Positions 36,877 through 46,729 are shown, counted from the stretch's first letter. The stretch is 64,000 nt of DNA from Streptomyces sp. NBC_00271 (GCF_036178845.1 NZ_CP108070.1:11532001-11596000), one strand, 5' to 3'. The notes: generated by a model not told the origin, from the sequence alone. Numbers and translations: made by a program.

Positions 36877-37379
36877 GGTCTCTCCCTCAGGCACGTTACT
36901 CACTCGTGCTGCTCAGCCGTGGAGCGCATCACAAGCGCGGTGGCCCCGATCTCCAGGCGGATCAGTTGTGGCACCAATACGACCATAAAGGCTGACCGGC
37001 GAGAGATGACGCCCTTGTGATTCTTCACGCAGGTATCCGTGACGTCGCGGCCTGTAAGCCAGGACCGGACCTGGCCGACATCGCCCAGTTCCGCGGCCGC
37101 CCGCCGCGGCGCCCCGGGGTCCGGGGCTTGCCGGGCCTCCTCGGCGAAAACCTCCTGCAGGGTTCCGTCCTGACGCAGTGACGGAGAGGGCCGGCGCGGT
37201 GCAGCCCGGGGTCGTGACGCATCGAGGTAGGCGCCGAGGCGGCGCGACACCCTGGCGTCGATGACCTGTGCTGCGACAGCCATGTCAACCAGTACCTCAC
37301 CGTGGACGGATGCGAGATGGAGGTGCAGGCAGAGCCGGCAGGTCTTGTCCTCGTTCCTGCCGAGCCCTCAATCTAACTT
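36877..37379. other. Stretch without a supported gene
   Basis: A 127-codon frame on the minus strand (36900-37283, starting MAVAAQVIDARVSRRLGAYL) is open, but it has no clear ribosome site and no family I recognise. It could be a short unknown gene or a decayed one. No other structure is evident until the palindrome at 37380. Confidence 0.4.
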
Positions 37380-37393
37380 GGACTAAATAGTCC
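37380..37393. promoter_or_regulatory. Palindrome GGACTAAATAGTCC (putative TetR operator)
   Basis: An inverted repeat with five-base arms and an AAAT centre. It lies in AT-rich DNA between tetR 36259 (minus) and the AhpD-like gene (plus), 190 bp from the related site at 37583. It has the same layout as 31955 (GGACCAAATAGTCC), differing in one base. Confidence 0.6.
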
Positions 37394-37566
37394 ACTCAGT
37401 CAATCGATCCGGACCGAGTCAGGCCGACACGAGCCCGCGCGGTCCGACTGGCACAGTCGCTCACAACGAAGCTCACATGCAGCTTTGACCTGCATATTTA
37501 ATGTCGAAGTCCGATCTCGACCCGCCCGCAGCAAGCCTGGCGGACCCTTCCCTTCCGGGAGCGGGG

Positions 37567-37596
37567 TTGCCCAGACTTTTCTGGTCTGTATAGTCC
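37567..37596 (+). promoter_or_regulatory. Promoter of the AhpD-like gene with overlapping operator
   Basis: -35 TTGCCC (37567-37572), 16-bp spacer, -10 TATAGT (37589-37594). The imperfect palindrome GGTCTGTATAGTCC (37583-37596) covers the -10, so a bound repressor would block the polymerase. It differs from GGACTNNNNAGTCC at one base of the left arm. Transcription would leave a leader of about 200 bases before the GTG at 37802. Confidence 0.55.
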
Positions 37597-37801
37597 TTTC
37601 TATGTGGTGTCCGAGGTGATGAAGAGATCCGCAACTCGGCACCCACGGAGTCACCCCTCTCAACGCAGGCCACCGGGCGCAACCGACGCGACCGTCGAGG
37701 TTGCGGCCGGCGCAGGAAGAGCCTGCGGCGGAGCTCCGAAGCACTGCGAGCCCGGCTCGGGCTCGTCGACTATTCACACCCCGATCGGAGGTCGATTCGC
37801 C

Positions 37802-38356
37802 GTGTCACGACTGAACGTTCCCGCTCCAGAGGACGTGCCTGCCGGCGCACAGCAGATACTCGGCAACGTTGGTGCGCAACTCGGCTTCGTCCCGAACATG
37901 TTCAAGACCCTCGCGTCCAATCCGGCCGTTCTTGAGGTCGTCACGACTCTGCAAGGCACCCTGAGCCGGGTTCTCGACGGAAGGACGCGGCACAGCATCG
38001 CGCTGGCCGTGTCGCAGGCCAACGGCTGCGGTTACTGCTTGGCGATGCACACCCACGTCGCGACCGAATTCGGTGGCATGTCGGACGACGACATCAAGCT
38101 CGCCCGCGTCGGGAGCTCGGTCGATCCCAAACGTGCCGCGGCCGCTCGCTTCGCGCAGCAGGTGGTCGAGAGCCGCGGGCAGGTCAGCGACACCGACCTC
38201 GCGGAGGTACGGGGCGCCGGATACACCGACGCGCAGATCCTCGCCATCGTCGCGGTCGCGGTGCAGTTCCTGCTCACCAACTTCATCAACAACGTCAACC
38301 AGACCGACCTCGACATCCCCGCCGTTGACTCGGTCGATACGACCGTGCCCCTGTGA
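37802..38356 (+). CDS. AhpD/carboxymuconolactone-decarboxylase-like peroxidase
   Basis: 184 residues from GTG 37802 (M-SRLNVPAPEDVPAG), with GGAGG about ten bases upstream; a frame is open from 37604. The AhpD-like active site is ANGCGYCLAMHTHVA (CxxC plus His, about residues 77-86), used for thiol-based reduction of peroxides. FVPNMFKTLASNPAVLEVV and AVQFLLTNFINNVNQTD are typical of the 'peroxidase-related' group. The promoter carries a TetR-type operator. The 290 bp to the next gene contain no feature I can support. Confidence 0.85.
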   Translation: MSRLNVPAPEDVPAGAQQILGNVGAQLGFVPNMFKTLASNPAVLEVVTTLQGTLSRVLDGRTRHSIALAVSQANGCGYCLAMHTHVATEFGGMSDDDIKLARVGSSVDPKRAAAARFAQQVVESRGQVSDTDLAEVRGAGYTDAQILAIVAVAVQFLLTNFINNVNQTDLDIPAVDSVDTTVPL

Positions 38357-38647
38357 ACCCGCGCCCCGAACCGCCGCCCCCGGCGGCCCGCGGAGAGACC
38401 CACCACCGTGCTGCGGGATACATGGGAACTCCGGTGGACGAGGGCACACGCCGGACCCGCCTCGTCGAGTCCGCAGAATCGCCCACGGCCCGCGTCATCG
38501 CGTCTGTTGAGGTCGGGCGGCGTCAGGAAGCGCCACGCGGCCGTCGGCAACACTCCACCCGCCGGTTGTTCTTTGGAACCCTCGACGCGGCTCAGGCACG
38601 CAGTCGGCACCCCCCACTGAGTCAACGATCATTCAGGAAGGCTCGAC

Positions 38648-39472
38648 ATGCCGGGCTCCGAACTCTATGAGCAATTCATGGCGCTGCACACCCGCGACGG
38701 TGGCCTCGTCATGCCCAACGCCTGGGACGGCCTCTCGGCGCTGATGCTGGCCGATGCCGGCTTCGAGGCGGTCGCGACATCGTCTGCGGCGATCGCCGCC
38801 ACGCTCGGCCGCCTCGACGGGCGTCACCAAGTCACCCGCGAAGAGCACCTTGAGCATGCACGGCTGCTCGGCCGCCTCACGGGGCTGCCCGTCAACGGAG
38901 ACTTCGAGGACGGATACGGCGACACGCCTGAGGACGTCACCGCGACCGTTGAGGCCGCCGTGGAGTCCGGCCTGGCCGGGATCGGGGTGGAGGACACCTC
39001 GGGCGATCCCGATATGCCGATCCGCGACTTCGACGAAGCAGTCAGTCGCGTACGTAGCGCCGTTGACGCTTCGAAGGGACGCATCGTCGTTACCGGCCGC
39101 ACCGACAACTTCATCCAGGGGCGACTGGATCTCGACGACACCATTCGGCGTCTGACGGCCTTCGCTGAGGTGGGCGCAGATGTGGTCTACGCGCCGTTCC
39201 CACCCGACCGCGACGCACTCGTCGCGATCGTCACCGCTGTCGCCCCGACACCGGTCAACGTCCTGGTGTCTCCGTCGGACAAAGTGCTCACCGTCGCTGA
39301 ACTGCAGAAGGCAGGAGTCAAGCGCATCAGCTTGGGTCCGTTGCTCTACGCCCACGCGATGGGAGCGGTCGAAGAGGCCGCGAAGGCACTCCTCGCGGGC
39401 GACCTCGCCTCGGCGACGACGGGCATGAACTTCGCCCGCGTCAACGAACTGCTGGCCCGCGGCAAGAACTAA
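38648..39472 (+). CDS. Isocitrate lyase/PEP mutase-family protein
   Basis: 274 residues with GGAAGG before the ATG. TIM-barrel of the PEP mutase/isocitrate lyase superfamily: LVMPNAWDGLSALMLADAGF, ATSSAAIAATLGRLDG, the metal-binding NGDFEDGYGD and GIGVEDTSGDPDMP. The isocitrate lyase KKCGH loop is absent, as in oxaloacetate-decarboxylase-like and methylisocitrate-lyase-like members. The reaction is a C-C or P-C bond cleavage on a 2-oxoacid; the substrate is not readable. It is followed 60 bp later by a nitroreductase on the same strand, so co-transcription is likely. Confidence 0.82.
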   Translation: MPGSELYEQFMALHTRDGGLVMPNAWDGLSALMLADAGFEAVATSSAAIAATLGRLDGRHQVTREEHLEHARLLGRLTGLPVNGDFEDGYGDTPEDVTATVEAAVESGLAGIGVEDTSGDPDMPIRDFDEAVSRVRSAVDASKGRIVVTGRTDNFIQGRLDLDDTIRRLTAFAEVGADVVYAPFPPDRDALVAIVTAVAPTPVNVLVSPSDKVLTVAELQKAGVKRISLGPLLYAHAMGAVEEAAKALLAGDLASATTGMNFARVNELLARGKN

Positions 39473-39532
39473 ACCGATCAGCACGAATCACTGACTCTTC
39501 ATCTCGTGATCACAAGACAAAGGCAGGATGAC

Positions 39533-40180
39533 ATGGATCTCGGCAAGCTCATGAACAAGCACCTCACCAGGTACTTCGACCCCAGCAAGACGATCCCCGA
39601 GGAGACACTCCAGCAACTGCTGGGATTCCTGCGCTCGACGCCGTCGTCGACGAACGTGCAGCCCAATCACTTCTACGTCCTCGCCACGCCCGAAGGCAAG
39701 GAGCGGCTGGCGGCCAACCTCGGCGAACGATTCCAGGACAACAGCGAGAAGATCCTGAACGCCTCACATACCGTCATACTCACCACCAGGGCGGATCTTC
39801 CCGGAGGCCACCTCCAGGCCGTGTTCGACAAGGAGCGGGCCGACGGTCGCTTCCCCGACCCGGCAAAGCAGGCGCGGTGGGAGTCCATGACCCGCGACTT
39901 CCTCAACCTGCGCAACTACGGCTACAAGGACCTGAACCACTGGATGGAAAAGCAGACCTACCTCGCGATGGGTCTGACCATGATGGCGGCTGCTGAGCTC
40001 GGCGTCGAAGCCATGCCCCTCGAAGGGTTCGACCCGACCAGTGTCGACAAGGCGTTCAAGATCCGCGAAACCGGACACACCACGACCGTGCTGCTGGCCC
40101 TCGGCTACCCCGACCCCGCGAAGGTGTACAACAGCCCGATTTCACGCTTCGAAACCGACCAGCTGTTCACGTTCGTCTGA
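39533..40180 (+). CDS. Oxygen-insensitive NAD(P)H nitroreductase, NfsB-like
   Basis: 215 residues from ATG 39533 (AGGCAGGA upstream). FMN-dependent nitroreductase resembling E. coli NfsB along its length: LLGFLRSTPSSTNVQPNHFYV is the FMN phosphate site, then ILNASHTVILTTRADL, WMEKQTYLAMGLTMMAAAEL, MPLEGFDP and TTTVLLALGYP. It would reduce nitroaromatics, quinones or dihydropteridines by two-electron transfer. It fits the redox character of the neighbours. Confidence 0.9.
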   Translation: MDLGKLMNKHLTRYFDPSKTIPEETLQQLLGFLRSTPSSTNVQPNHFYVLATPEGKERLAANLGERFQDNSEKILNASHTVILTTRADLPGGHLQAVFDKERADGRFPDPAKQARWESMTRDFLNLRNYGYKDLNHWMEKQTYLAMGLTMMAAAELGVEAMPLEGFDPTSVDKAFKIRETGHTTTVLLALGYPDPAKVYNSPISRFETDQLFTFV

Positions 40181-40213
40181 CCAACGACGGCACCGGGATC
40201 GACCGGGGCCGAA

Positions 40214-40230
40214 GTCCGCAGGCTGCGGAC
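40214..40230. repeat. Perfect palindrome GTCCGCAG-G-CTGCGGAC
   Basis: Two perfectly complementary 8-base arms around one base, 34 bp after the nitroreductase stop. It could fold as a shorter hairpin acting as a terminator, or be a protein site. There is no T-tract. Confidence 0.45.
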
Positions 40231-40493
40231 GCCGCTGGTCCTCGAGGCCGACCCACCCCGGAGAGCCAGACCGGCGGCCAGCGCCGCCGGTCACCGGTCG
40301 GCGCCCCGGTCGTCGGTGATCCGAATGATCCAACGGCGTCGGCGGACCTCCGGCTTGCCCGGTAACGGCTTCTCCGACCCGCACCGTGAGGTCGTCGAAC
40401 GGCGCAGCACGAAGCGGCGCGGAACCTGGCGCCGGCGGCAACGCTGCTGCCCGAAGCGCTGGGGACCTGGAACCAGTCGGTCGAACTGAGCGC

Positions 40494-40631
40494 GAGGACA
40501 ACGATCTACTGTGAAGGCGTGCGGAATGCCCCTATTCAGCACCGCTGCCGGATTTGGGTTCCCGGCCCGTACCTCCTGGTCGGCCGGACCGAGTGAGAGG
40601 ACAAAGATCCACTATGAAGGCGTGCGGAGTG
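40494..40631 (+). repeat. Duplicated 5' end of the MDR gene
   Basis: 40494-40528 and 40597-40631 match at 31 of 35 bases (GAGGACAAxGATCxACTxTG, then AAGGCGTGCGGAxTG). The second copy holds the real ATG 40614. The first has GTG at 40511 followed by the same first five codons (MKACG) but then diverges. The copies are 103 bp apart, so they are in different frames. The rest of 40181-40493 shows no gene. Confidence 0.7.
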
Positions 40632-41528
40632 TCCAGGGCAGAGACGGAAGTCGCCCTGCTGGAACTGCCCGAACCGTCATCTCCCGAGCCGGGCCAGATC
40701 CTGGTCGCGGTTGAGGCCGCCGGGGTCGGACCGTGGGACGAACTGGAAATCGACGCTCGTTGGGACGTGGGGCTGCGCCCCCCGGCGGCGCTGGGAGTGG
40801 AGGGCGCAGGCAAGGTGCTGGCCGTCGGTGCGGGGGTCACCCAGTTTGCCGTGGGCGACCGGGTGCTCGCGCACGAAGCCCCGCTGCCCGGAGGAAGCGG
40901 CTTCTGGGCCGAACGCGTTCTGATCAACGCGGATCACGCGGCGGCCTGCCCACCAGGCTTGGACGCGGCACACGCAGCGGCACTGCCTGTCAACGGGCTC
41001 ACCGCGCTGCAGGCTTTGGAGAAGCTGGACCTCAGCCGAGGACAGCGGCTCCTGATCACCAACGGAGGCGGGGGCACCGGAGCCCTGGCCGTCCAACTCG
41101 CCGCGGCCCAGGGCATCGAGGTAACCGCGACCGCGTCTGCTACCGCTGCAGAGCGTCTGGTCGGTCTGGGAGCGATGGAGGTCGTCGACTACCACGATCC
41201 GCACTGGTCGACCGAGGTACGCGGCGGGTTCGACGCTGCCCTCATCATCGCCGCCGGCACGGCGGCCGCAGCCCTGCCTTTGGTGCGTGACGGCGGCCGG
41301 CTGTGCTCCCTGACCTCGGACGCGCCTCCGGAGGAACGAGGCATCACGAGTTGGGACCTCTACATCGAGCCCAACGCCGCGCAGCTTGCCCAGCTGGCGG
41401 AGCAGGCCGCGGCTGGAACCTTGAAACTCGCACCAGAACCCCTCCCGCTCAGCGAAGGACCGGCCGCATTCACCCGAGTGGTTGCCGGACGGGCTGGCGG
41501 TAAGAAGATCGTGCTCATGCCAGCATGA
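40614..41528 (+). CDS. Zinc-independent MDR oxidoreductase (quinone-reductase-like)
   Basis: 304 residues from ATG 40614. Medium-chain dehydrogenase/reductase fold: GroES-like N-terminus (VAVEAAGVGPWDELEIDARW, GVEGAGKVLAVGAGV), a Rossmann domain with LITNGGGGTGALAVQLAAAQG, and the C-terminal IVLMPA. No structural or catalytic zinc ligands are visible, as in NADPH:quinone oxidoreductases and enoyl reductases. A 35-bp repeat of its 5' end lies 103 bp upstream. The 460 bp after it (41529-41988) show no gene I can support. Confidence 0.85.
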   Translation: MKACGVSRAETEVALLELPEPSSPEPGQILVAVEAAGVGPWDELEIDARWDVGLRPPAALGVEGAGKVLAVGAGVTQFAVGDRVLAHEAPLPGGSGFWAERVLINADHAAACPPGLDAAHAAALPVNGLTALQALEKLDLSRGQRLLITNGGGGTGALAVQLAAAQGIEVTATASATAAERLVGLGAMEVVDYHDPHWSTEVRGGFDAALIIAAGTAAAALPLVRDGGRLCSLTSDAPPEERGITSWDLYIEPNAAQLAQLAEQAAAGTLKLAPEPLPLSEGPAAFTRVVAGRAGGKKIVLMPA

Positions 41529-41988
41529 CGCGCCCTGCCACCGACCGATCCCGATGGTGGGCCACGGTGCGCGCGGGGCACGAGCCGCGAGACTGCGCAT
41601 CGGCGTGGCCATGCAGTGACGGGACTTGGACGCGTCCCATCTGTCGGCCGCGTCGACCGAAACGGAGCCGTCCCTGCGCCCGCTGCCCTAGCGCCGGGCA
41701 GTAATGAGCAGCGACGGGCCGGAGCAGCTACGCACGCGACTGAGTGGGTGGCGATACCGGCGAAACTCATCACGAGATCGGACCAGCGAGGCGAGCGGCC
41801 CCCCAACCACTGCCCGCAGTGGCAGCCGGGCCTTCCCATCGACGCGAACGTGACCCTGCAGGGTCTGCGCCACGGCCGCGACGACCCCGCCCAACCGGCC
41901 GAACACGTTGTGGCGCCCGGCACGCACACCGTTCCCGTCCACCTCGCGACGGGAACGGACAGAGCTTGTACAGAAGGAGGAAACACAA

Positions 41989-42930
41989 ATGAAAGCGATC
42001 GTTGTCACTGACCCCGACGCCGGAACCGCCGGGATGACGCTGGCTGAACGACCCGATCCGGACACGGCGCGCCTCGCCAGCCTTGACGGCGCGAACTACG
42101 GCGACGTCGTCGTCGAAGTTCATGCGTCGGGTTTCACCGGGGACGAGCTGGAGTGGCCCTCGACCTGGGCCGATCGCCTCGGCCGGAATCGGACGCCCTC
42201 GATCCCAGGACACGAGGTGGCCGGCGTGGTCACCTCTCTCACCTATGGAACGGCAGGGCTGTCGGTCGGGCAGCGCGTGTTCGGCCTCACGGACTGGACC
42301 CGCGACGGCACCCTCGCGCAGTACGTCGTCGTCGAGGCGCGAAACCTCGCGCCGCTGCCCGGCGACATCGACTTCACGGTCGGCGCGAGCGTCGCGATGA
42401 CGGGCCTGACTGCCTGGCAGGGACTGTTCGAGCACGGGCACCTCTCGGTGGGGCAGAGCGTGCTCGTGCACGGCGCCGCCGGCGCGGTCGGATCGATGGT
42501 GGCTCAGCTCGCGCGAGAGGCCGGTGCGCACGTCATCGGCACCGGACGCGCCGCCCACCACCAGAGCGCACTCGACTTCGGCGCGCACGAGTTCGTCGAC
42601 CTCGACAACGACACGCTGGAAGACGTCGGCGGAGTCGACTTCGTCTTCGACGTATTCGGCGGCGACATCGGCGCTCGATCGGCCCGGCTGGTGCGAGGTG
42701 GAGGAACATTCGTCACCGTCACCGGCCCGCCGGAGGTGCGGCCGGCCGACGGCCTGGCGGTCGACTTCGTTGTCGTCCCCGACCGCGCCCAGCTGGGCGA
42801 GATCGCCCGGCGGGTACGGGAAGGACGTCTGCGGACGCACATCGGCCAGGTCGCGAACCTCGACGACGCTGTCGCCGCCTTCAACCCGGCCCAGAAAGTC
42901 AACGGAAAGACGATCATCCGCATGCAGTGA
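41989..42930 (+). CDS. NADP-dependent MDR oxidoreductase
   Basis: 313 residues with a strong ribosome site (AGAAGGAGG). MDR fold: PSIPGHEVAGVVTSLTYGT, VFGLTDWTRDGTLAQYVVVEA, and the nucleotide-binding VLVHGAAGAVGSMVAQLARE. The C-terminus is QKVNGKTIIRMQ. Quinone-oxidoreductase subgroup without zinc ligands. It is a clear paralogue of the protein at 62909 (both have RNRTPS/RDRTPS, RVFGLTDWTR/RVFGLADWTR and VEARNLAPLP). It probably reduces quinones or enones with NADPH. Confidence 0.88.
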   Translation: MKAIVVTDPDAGTAGMTLAERPDPDTARLASLDGANYGDVVVEVHASGFTGDELEWPSTWADRLGRNRTPSIPGHEVAGVVTSLTYGTAGLSVGQRVFGLTDWTRDGTLAQYVVVEARNLAPLPGDIDFTVGASVAMTGLTAWQGLFEHGHLSVGQSVLVHGAAGAVGSMVAQLAREAGAHVIGTGRAAHHQSALDFGAHEFVDLDNDTLEDVGGVDFVFDVFGGDIGARSARLVRGGGTFVTVTGPPEVRPADGLAVDFVVVPDRAQLGEIARRVREGRLRTHIGQVANLDDAVAAFNPAQKVNGKTIIRMQ

Positions 42931-43127
42931 GGGGATGGCAGGGCCACGCCACCGCTTCCCCCGTTCCCGCCGCCGGGACCAGGAGAGGACGGCCGGCGTT
43001 CGGCCCTGGGCCGGTGGCTGCGCAGCGTCCGACGCCGCCGTAACTGGCGTCGTGGCAGCCTGGTGTGTGGGGATCCTATTCTTCGTTCCTGAAAGATGGT
43101 TGGCCTGTCTGAGCGAGGAGTGAGCGG

Positions 43128-45521
43128 TTGAGCAGGGGGGCTTCCTCGATTGGCTCAGGTGGGGGCGGCACGATCTATGAGTACCGGGTTGCGGCACTGG
43201 ATCTGGTTGGCCTGCTGTGTGGTGTGGCGGTTCCCGGTCTCGATGTGGTGCCGGACTCGGTCTGCCTGCAGAAGGCCAACGACTTCCCGTTGGACGACGT
43301 CGTCGTCCTCAACCGCCAGGGCTCCTACGAGCTGGCCGTGCAGCGGCAGGTCAAGCGCACGCTTGAGATCGTGTCCAGTAGTGGCCCGTGGCTCAAGACG
43401 ATGGGGCAGTGCTTGGCAGGTCTGGAGTCCTTCGGCGACGCGATCGACGCTGACCGGCACCGTCTCGGCTTGACTGCCTCCGGGCCTACAACTGGCCTGG
43501 AGGCATTGCGAGACCTGGCTGCATCCGCTGCTGCACAGAAAAGCGTGGCCGACTTTCTGCAAGAGCTGCCCCGCCTGGACCAGTCCTACCACCGTGTGTG
43601 GAAGCACCTGACGCAAACTGTTAGTGATCTCCTCGCAGAGTCCGACGTCAACGCTCCGGAACAGGAGTTGGTGCATCGCAGCGCCTACCGGATTGCTCGC
43701 CGTCTCGTCGTCCAGATCGAGCCCACCGAGCAGATCAGTCCTCGCTACCCTGCTCTATGCGCCGCGCTGCAGGAACGGGTGCTGCACGCGGACACGGGGG
43801 TAGACGCCGGTGGAGTGTTCCGGAAGGTCGAGGAGCTTGCTCAGGAGTGGGTCCACGGGGCGGTGCGATTGACGCTGCCATGCTGCGTAACCGGCAGCGT
43901 GCAAGGGGGGTCGCGCTTCGTGGCGATCCGCCGGCCCGGTCTGCTGTGGTGGTCCGCCAACGCGTTGAACAGCCTGGGGCGGAAACGCTCGCCCAGGCAG
44001 CACAGGTGCAGACCCTGACCAGTCACACCGGCCGTTCCGCGCGGTCGGATGTGTTCGGAGAGCTGAAGCCCTCCGATGCGCTGCGCTTGGAAGTACACCG
44101 TGCTGTGGATGCGGATGTCGGATCCGGTGCGCTCGCTGCGCTTCCTCCCTACATTGCCCGCCCTGATGGCGTGGACAGCCGGCTGCGGCGCATGGTGGCT
44201 CAGTCGGCCAACGGGAGCCGACTGGTAATGGTGGAGGGTGGTTCCTCCACCGGGAAAACACGGGCCTGCTGGGAAGCGGTGCGGGCCGAACTCTCCTCTT
44301 GGCGCATTGTGCATCCGCTGGCTCCGGACCGGCCCGCAGCTCTCCTGCGTGCCTTGCAGGATGACGTGCTGGAGCCGCACACGGTGCTGTGGCTGAACGA
44401 AGCCCAGTTGTATTTCCTGGTGAAGGACTACACGGCCCAGGTTTCATCGGCACTTCGGGCCCTTTTGACGGACAGCCAGCGCGGCCCCGTTCTGGTCCTG
44501 GGCACCATGTGGCCGACGTACTGGAACCACCTGGCGGACGACCCGGCGGAGGGGGACGAACTGCACGACGGAATGGGCGCCGTGCATCAGCTTGTCGATC
44601 TTGCCCTGACCATCACGATGCCTCCCGCGTTCAATGCGCGAGAACTGGCCGATGCTGCAGCGCTAGTCGCCTCTGACCCGCCTGAGACTGGCTCGAAGTC
44701 CTGCCGCCAGCGGACGCATCACTCAGTTCCTGGCCGGCGCCCCGCACCTGGTGCGACGATACGAACAGTCCGATGGGGCTGCTCGTGCCATCCTTCATGC
44801 CGCCAAGGACGCGCGCCGATGCGGACACCGACCACTGCTGACCGAAGAGTTCCTACGGACCGCAGCCGATGGCTATATCGATGAGGCCACATGGCACACG
44901 CTGGACGAGGGCTGGTTTACCTCCAGCCTGGCCGAACTCCTCAAACCGCGCCGTAAGCTGCCAGGGCCGCTGACACGGTACCGGCCCCGTCCGGGTGAGC
45001 CATCCCCGGATAGCCCGTTGTACCAGTTGGCTGACATCCTTCACGAGAAGGGCCGGACAACCAGGAAAAGGATGCCTCCCGCCTCCTCTCTGTGGGCAGC
45101 GGCAGCGACTCACTCCCGTACGGACGCTGATATGCGGGAACTCGCCGAGGCTGCGCGCACCCACCAGGCGGTTGACTGTGAGGCGCTGTACCTGCGGGCT
45201 GCCTCGGGTGGTGACGCCTCCTTGCTGACGTGGTTCATCCGCCGCCTCATCGCCCTCGGGCAGTTCCGACGTGCGGAAGAACTCATTGAAGAGCGTTGTC
45301 ACTCCGGTTTACTCCTCGGCGAGCTCTCCGCAGCTGTTGGCCTTTCTGGACACTACGGGGACAGTGAACGCCTGGCCCGTCGGGCCTTCGCCGTCAGCGG
45401 TGACCGACACGGTCACCGTCGCCTAACCCACCATCTGCTGAGTCTGGGCATGCGCCGCGATGCGACACACCTTTACTCCTGGGCCGCCGACCATGGCGAC
45501 CCGCCTCCGCCCACAGGGTGA
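43128..45521 (+). pseudogene. Nuclease-like/P-loop ATPase protein with two frameshifts, C-terminally cut
   Basis: Starts at TTG 43128 with GAGGAG upstream. The N-terminal domain (GGGGTIYEYRVAALDLVGLL, FPLDDVVVLNRQ, LAVQRQVKRTLEIV) has D and Q-x-K in the arrangement of PD-(D/E)xK nucleases such as Cap4/DUF4297. The frame changes near 43860 into a P-loop ATPase (MVEGGSSTGKTRACWEAV; Walker-B-like VLWLNEAQLYF; VLGTMWPTYWNHL). It changes back near 44685 into a helical-repeat part (ITQFLAGAPHLVRRYEQSDG, LLTEEFLRTAADGYIDEATW) that ends at 45521. It resembles STAND-type defence or signalling proteins. Two shifts make it inactive unless they are sequencing errors. Confidence 0.6.
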
Positions 45522-45645
45522 GGAGGCGTTCGTAGTCGGCGGTCCGCTTCCGTCCGGCGGGGCCAGCCATGAGCCGGCGGATTCTGTTGTTGATCTCATC
45601 AAGGGCAGGAGTCACCCGGCCGTCAGGCCCGGGGGAGTGGGACAT
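45500..45645 (-). pseudogene. Small hypothetical protein, 3' part lost
   Basis: From ATG 45645 (GGGGG just upstream) the text reads MSHSPGPDGRVTPALDEINN, then RIRRLMAGPAGRKRTADYERLLTLW in two runs. This looks like a small conserved Streptomyces protein whose end should follow shortly after. Instead, from about 45500 the frame runs antisense into the ATPase gene until 45394. The ATPase gene is cut at the same place, so this is a recombination junction. Confidence 0.5.
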
Positions 45646-45740
45646 ACCCCCACCGTATGGGGAGGGTCTGACAATCGAGACGCGTGTTCTATTCTTTGTT
45701 CGAGGCGATGAGCGCTCGTCGCCCAGATGAGGACACAGAC

Positions 45741-45941
45741 ATGACGACCCCAGTGCCACCGATCACGGAGCCCGACCCCAGCACCATGATCTGCCCTGGC
45801 AGTCACGTCGGATTGTGCGCGGGATGCCAGCAGCAGACGTGGCGGTACGGCCCGGGCGGGCTCCCCCGGTGTAGTTGGTGCTTCGCCGACCAGAAGGCGA
45901 AGTGGGGGCCCGGGGTGCGGTTCACCAGCACCCGCGGCTAG
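45741..45941 (+). CDS. Small Cys-rich protein, zinc-ribbon-like
   Basis: 66 residues from ATG 45741; GAGG lies about nine bases upstream. Two pairs, CAGC and CSWC, are spaced about 18 residues apart, plus an earlier Cys (MICPGSH). The arrangement suggests a zinc ribbon. It is divergent from the small gene at 45645. Function unknown. Confidence 0.55.
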   Translation: MTTPVPPITEPDPSTMICPGSHVGLCAGCQQQTWRYGPGGLPRCSWCFADQKAKWGPGVRFTSTRG

Positions 45942-46200
45942 CCCAGGGTGAGCATCATCGCGTTGTAGGCGGCGCGTCCTCAAAGGGGAGAACCTCACCG
46001 AAGTGCTGGTACCCCCATGCCTCGTACAGGGCGTGTACGCGCGGATGGTCCCGCTCGACGAGGAGCGTGACCCGCTCCTCGGATCTGCCGCGCAGCAGCT
46101 CGCCGTGAATCTCGTGGGCGGCGCCGGTACCGCGGACCTTCTCGACGATCATCAGCTCCGACAGTGCGAACGTGGGGGCCCCGGTCTCGTGTCCGCTCCA
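45938..46200 (-). pseudogene. GNAT acetyltransferase C-terminal fragment
   Basis: TFALSELMIVEKVRGTGAAH, then LLVERDHPRVHALYEAWGY, is the acetyl-CoA loop (RGTGAA) and C-terminal strand of a GNAT protein. The N-terminal half is missing and the frame joins an unrelated TPR fragment at about 46200. Near 45975 a further shift separates it from the natural end YNAMMLTLG. Confidence 0.65.
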
Positions 46201-46729
46201 GGAAGTCCGCTGCGTCCGGCACGCGCTTCGCATGCTGGCGCATCTGGCGTCGCAGGTCATCGAGCTTGTTTTGCACGCGGTCGCTCTGCACCCGCTTGGC
46301 GATCACGGCCGCCCGCGCCGCCTCGGCTACCGCGTGTTCGGCCTCCCCGCCATCGAGGAGGCCCTGCGCGTGCTGGGCCGTGTAGTAGACCCGGTTCCGC
46401 TCGAACCGCGGCTCCAGCAGGGCCAGCGCGGAGGAGGTGAGCTTCTGAGCGCGGGCGTGACGGCCGAGGGCCTGGTGTGCCGCACCGGCGAGACCGGTGA
46501 TCTCGGCCGGGGTGAGGAAGGACAGCCATGCGGCGGGCTGCCCCTGGGCGCGGTCGTATGCGGTCTCGGCGCGTGCGAGGGAGCGTTCAGCTCGGGTCCG
46601 TTCGCCGGTCCTGGCGTGGCCGACGGCCTGACGGCGGTGCAGGAGCGCCATGAGCCACGGGTCGTTCTTCGCCTGCCGGGTCTCGACTGCGGCCCGGCCG
46701 ATGCGGACAGCTTCCTGATTGCGGGCCAC
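46200..46729 (-). pseudogene. XRE-regulator TPR-domain fragment
   Basis: Helical repeat sequence (AVGHARTGERTRAERSLARA, AGAAHQALGRHARAQKLTSS, VYYTAQHAQGLLDGGEAEHA) like the C-terminal TPR domain of Streptomyces XRE regulators. There is no HTH upstream, and the frame begins near the end of the TetR gene at 46807. It ends in PDAADFLER and then runs into the GNAT fragment. It is a second such remnant besides 17470. Confidence 0.55.

Noticed and set aside
36900..37283. 127-codon minus-strand frame upstream of tetR 36259
   Set aside because: No clear ribosome site and no recognisable family. Reported only as an unsupported stretch.
41529..41988. Plus-strand frames between the two MDR genes (for example 41616-42011)
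   Set aside because: They run into the start of the next gene in another frame and have no motif. Also GGACGCGTCC at 41638 is a palindrome, but its spacing does not match the TetR-type sites.
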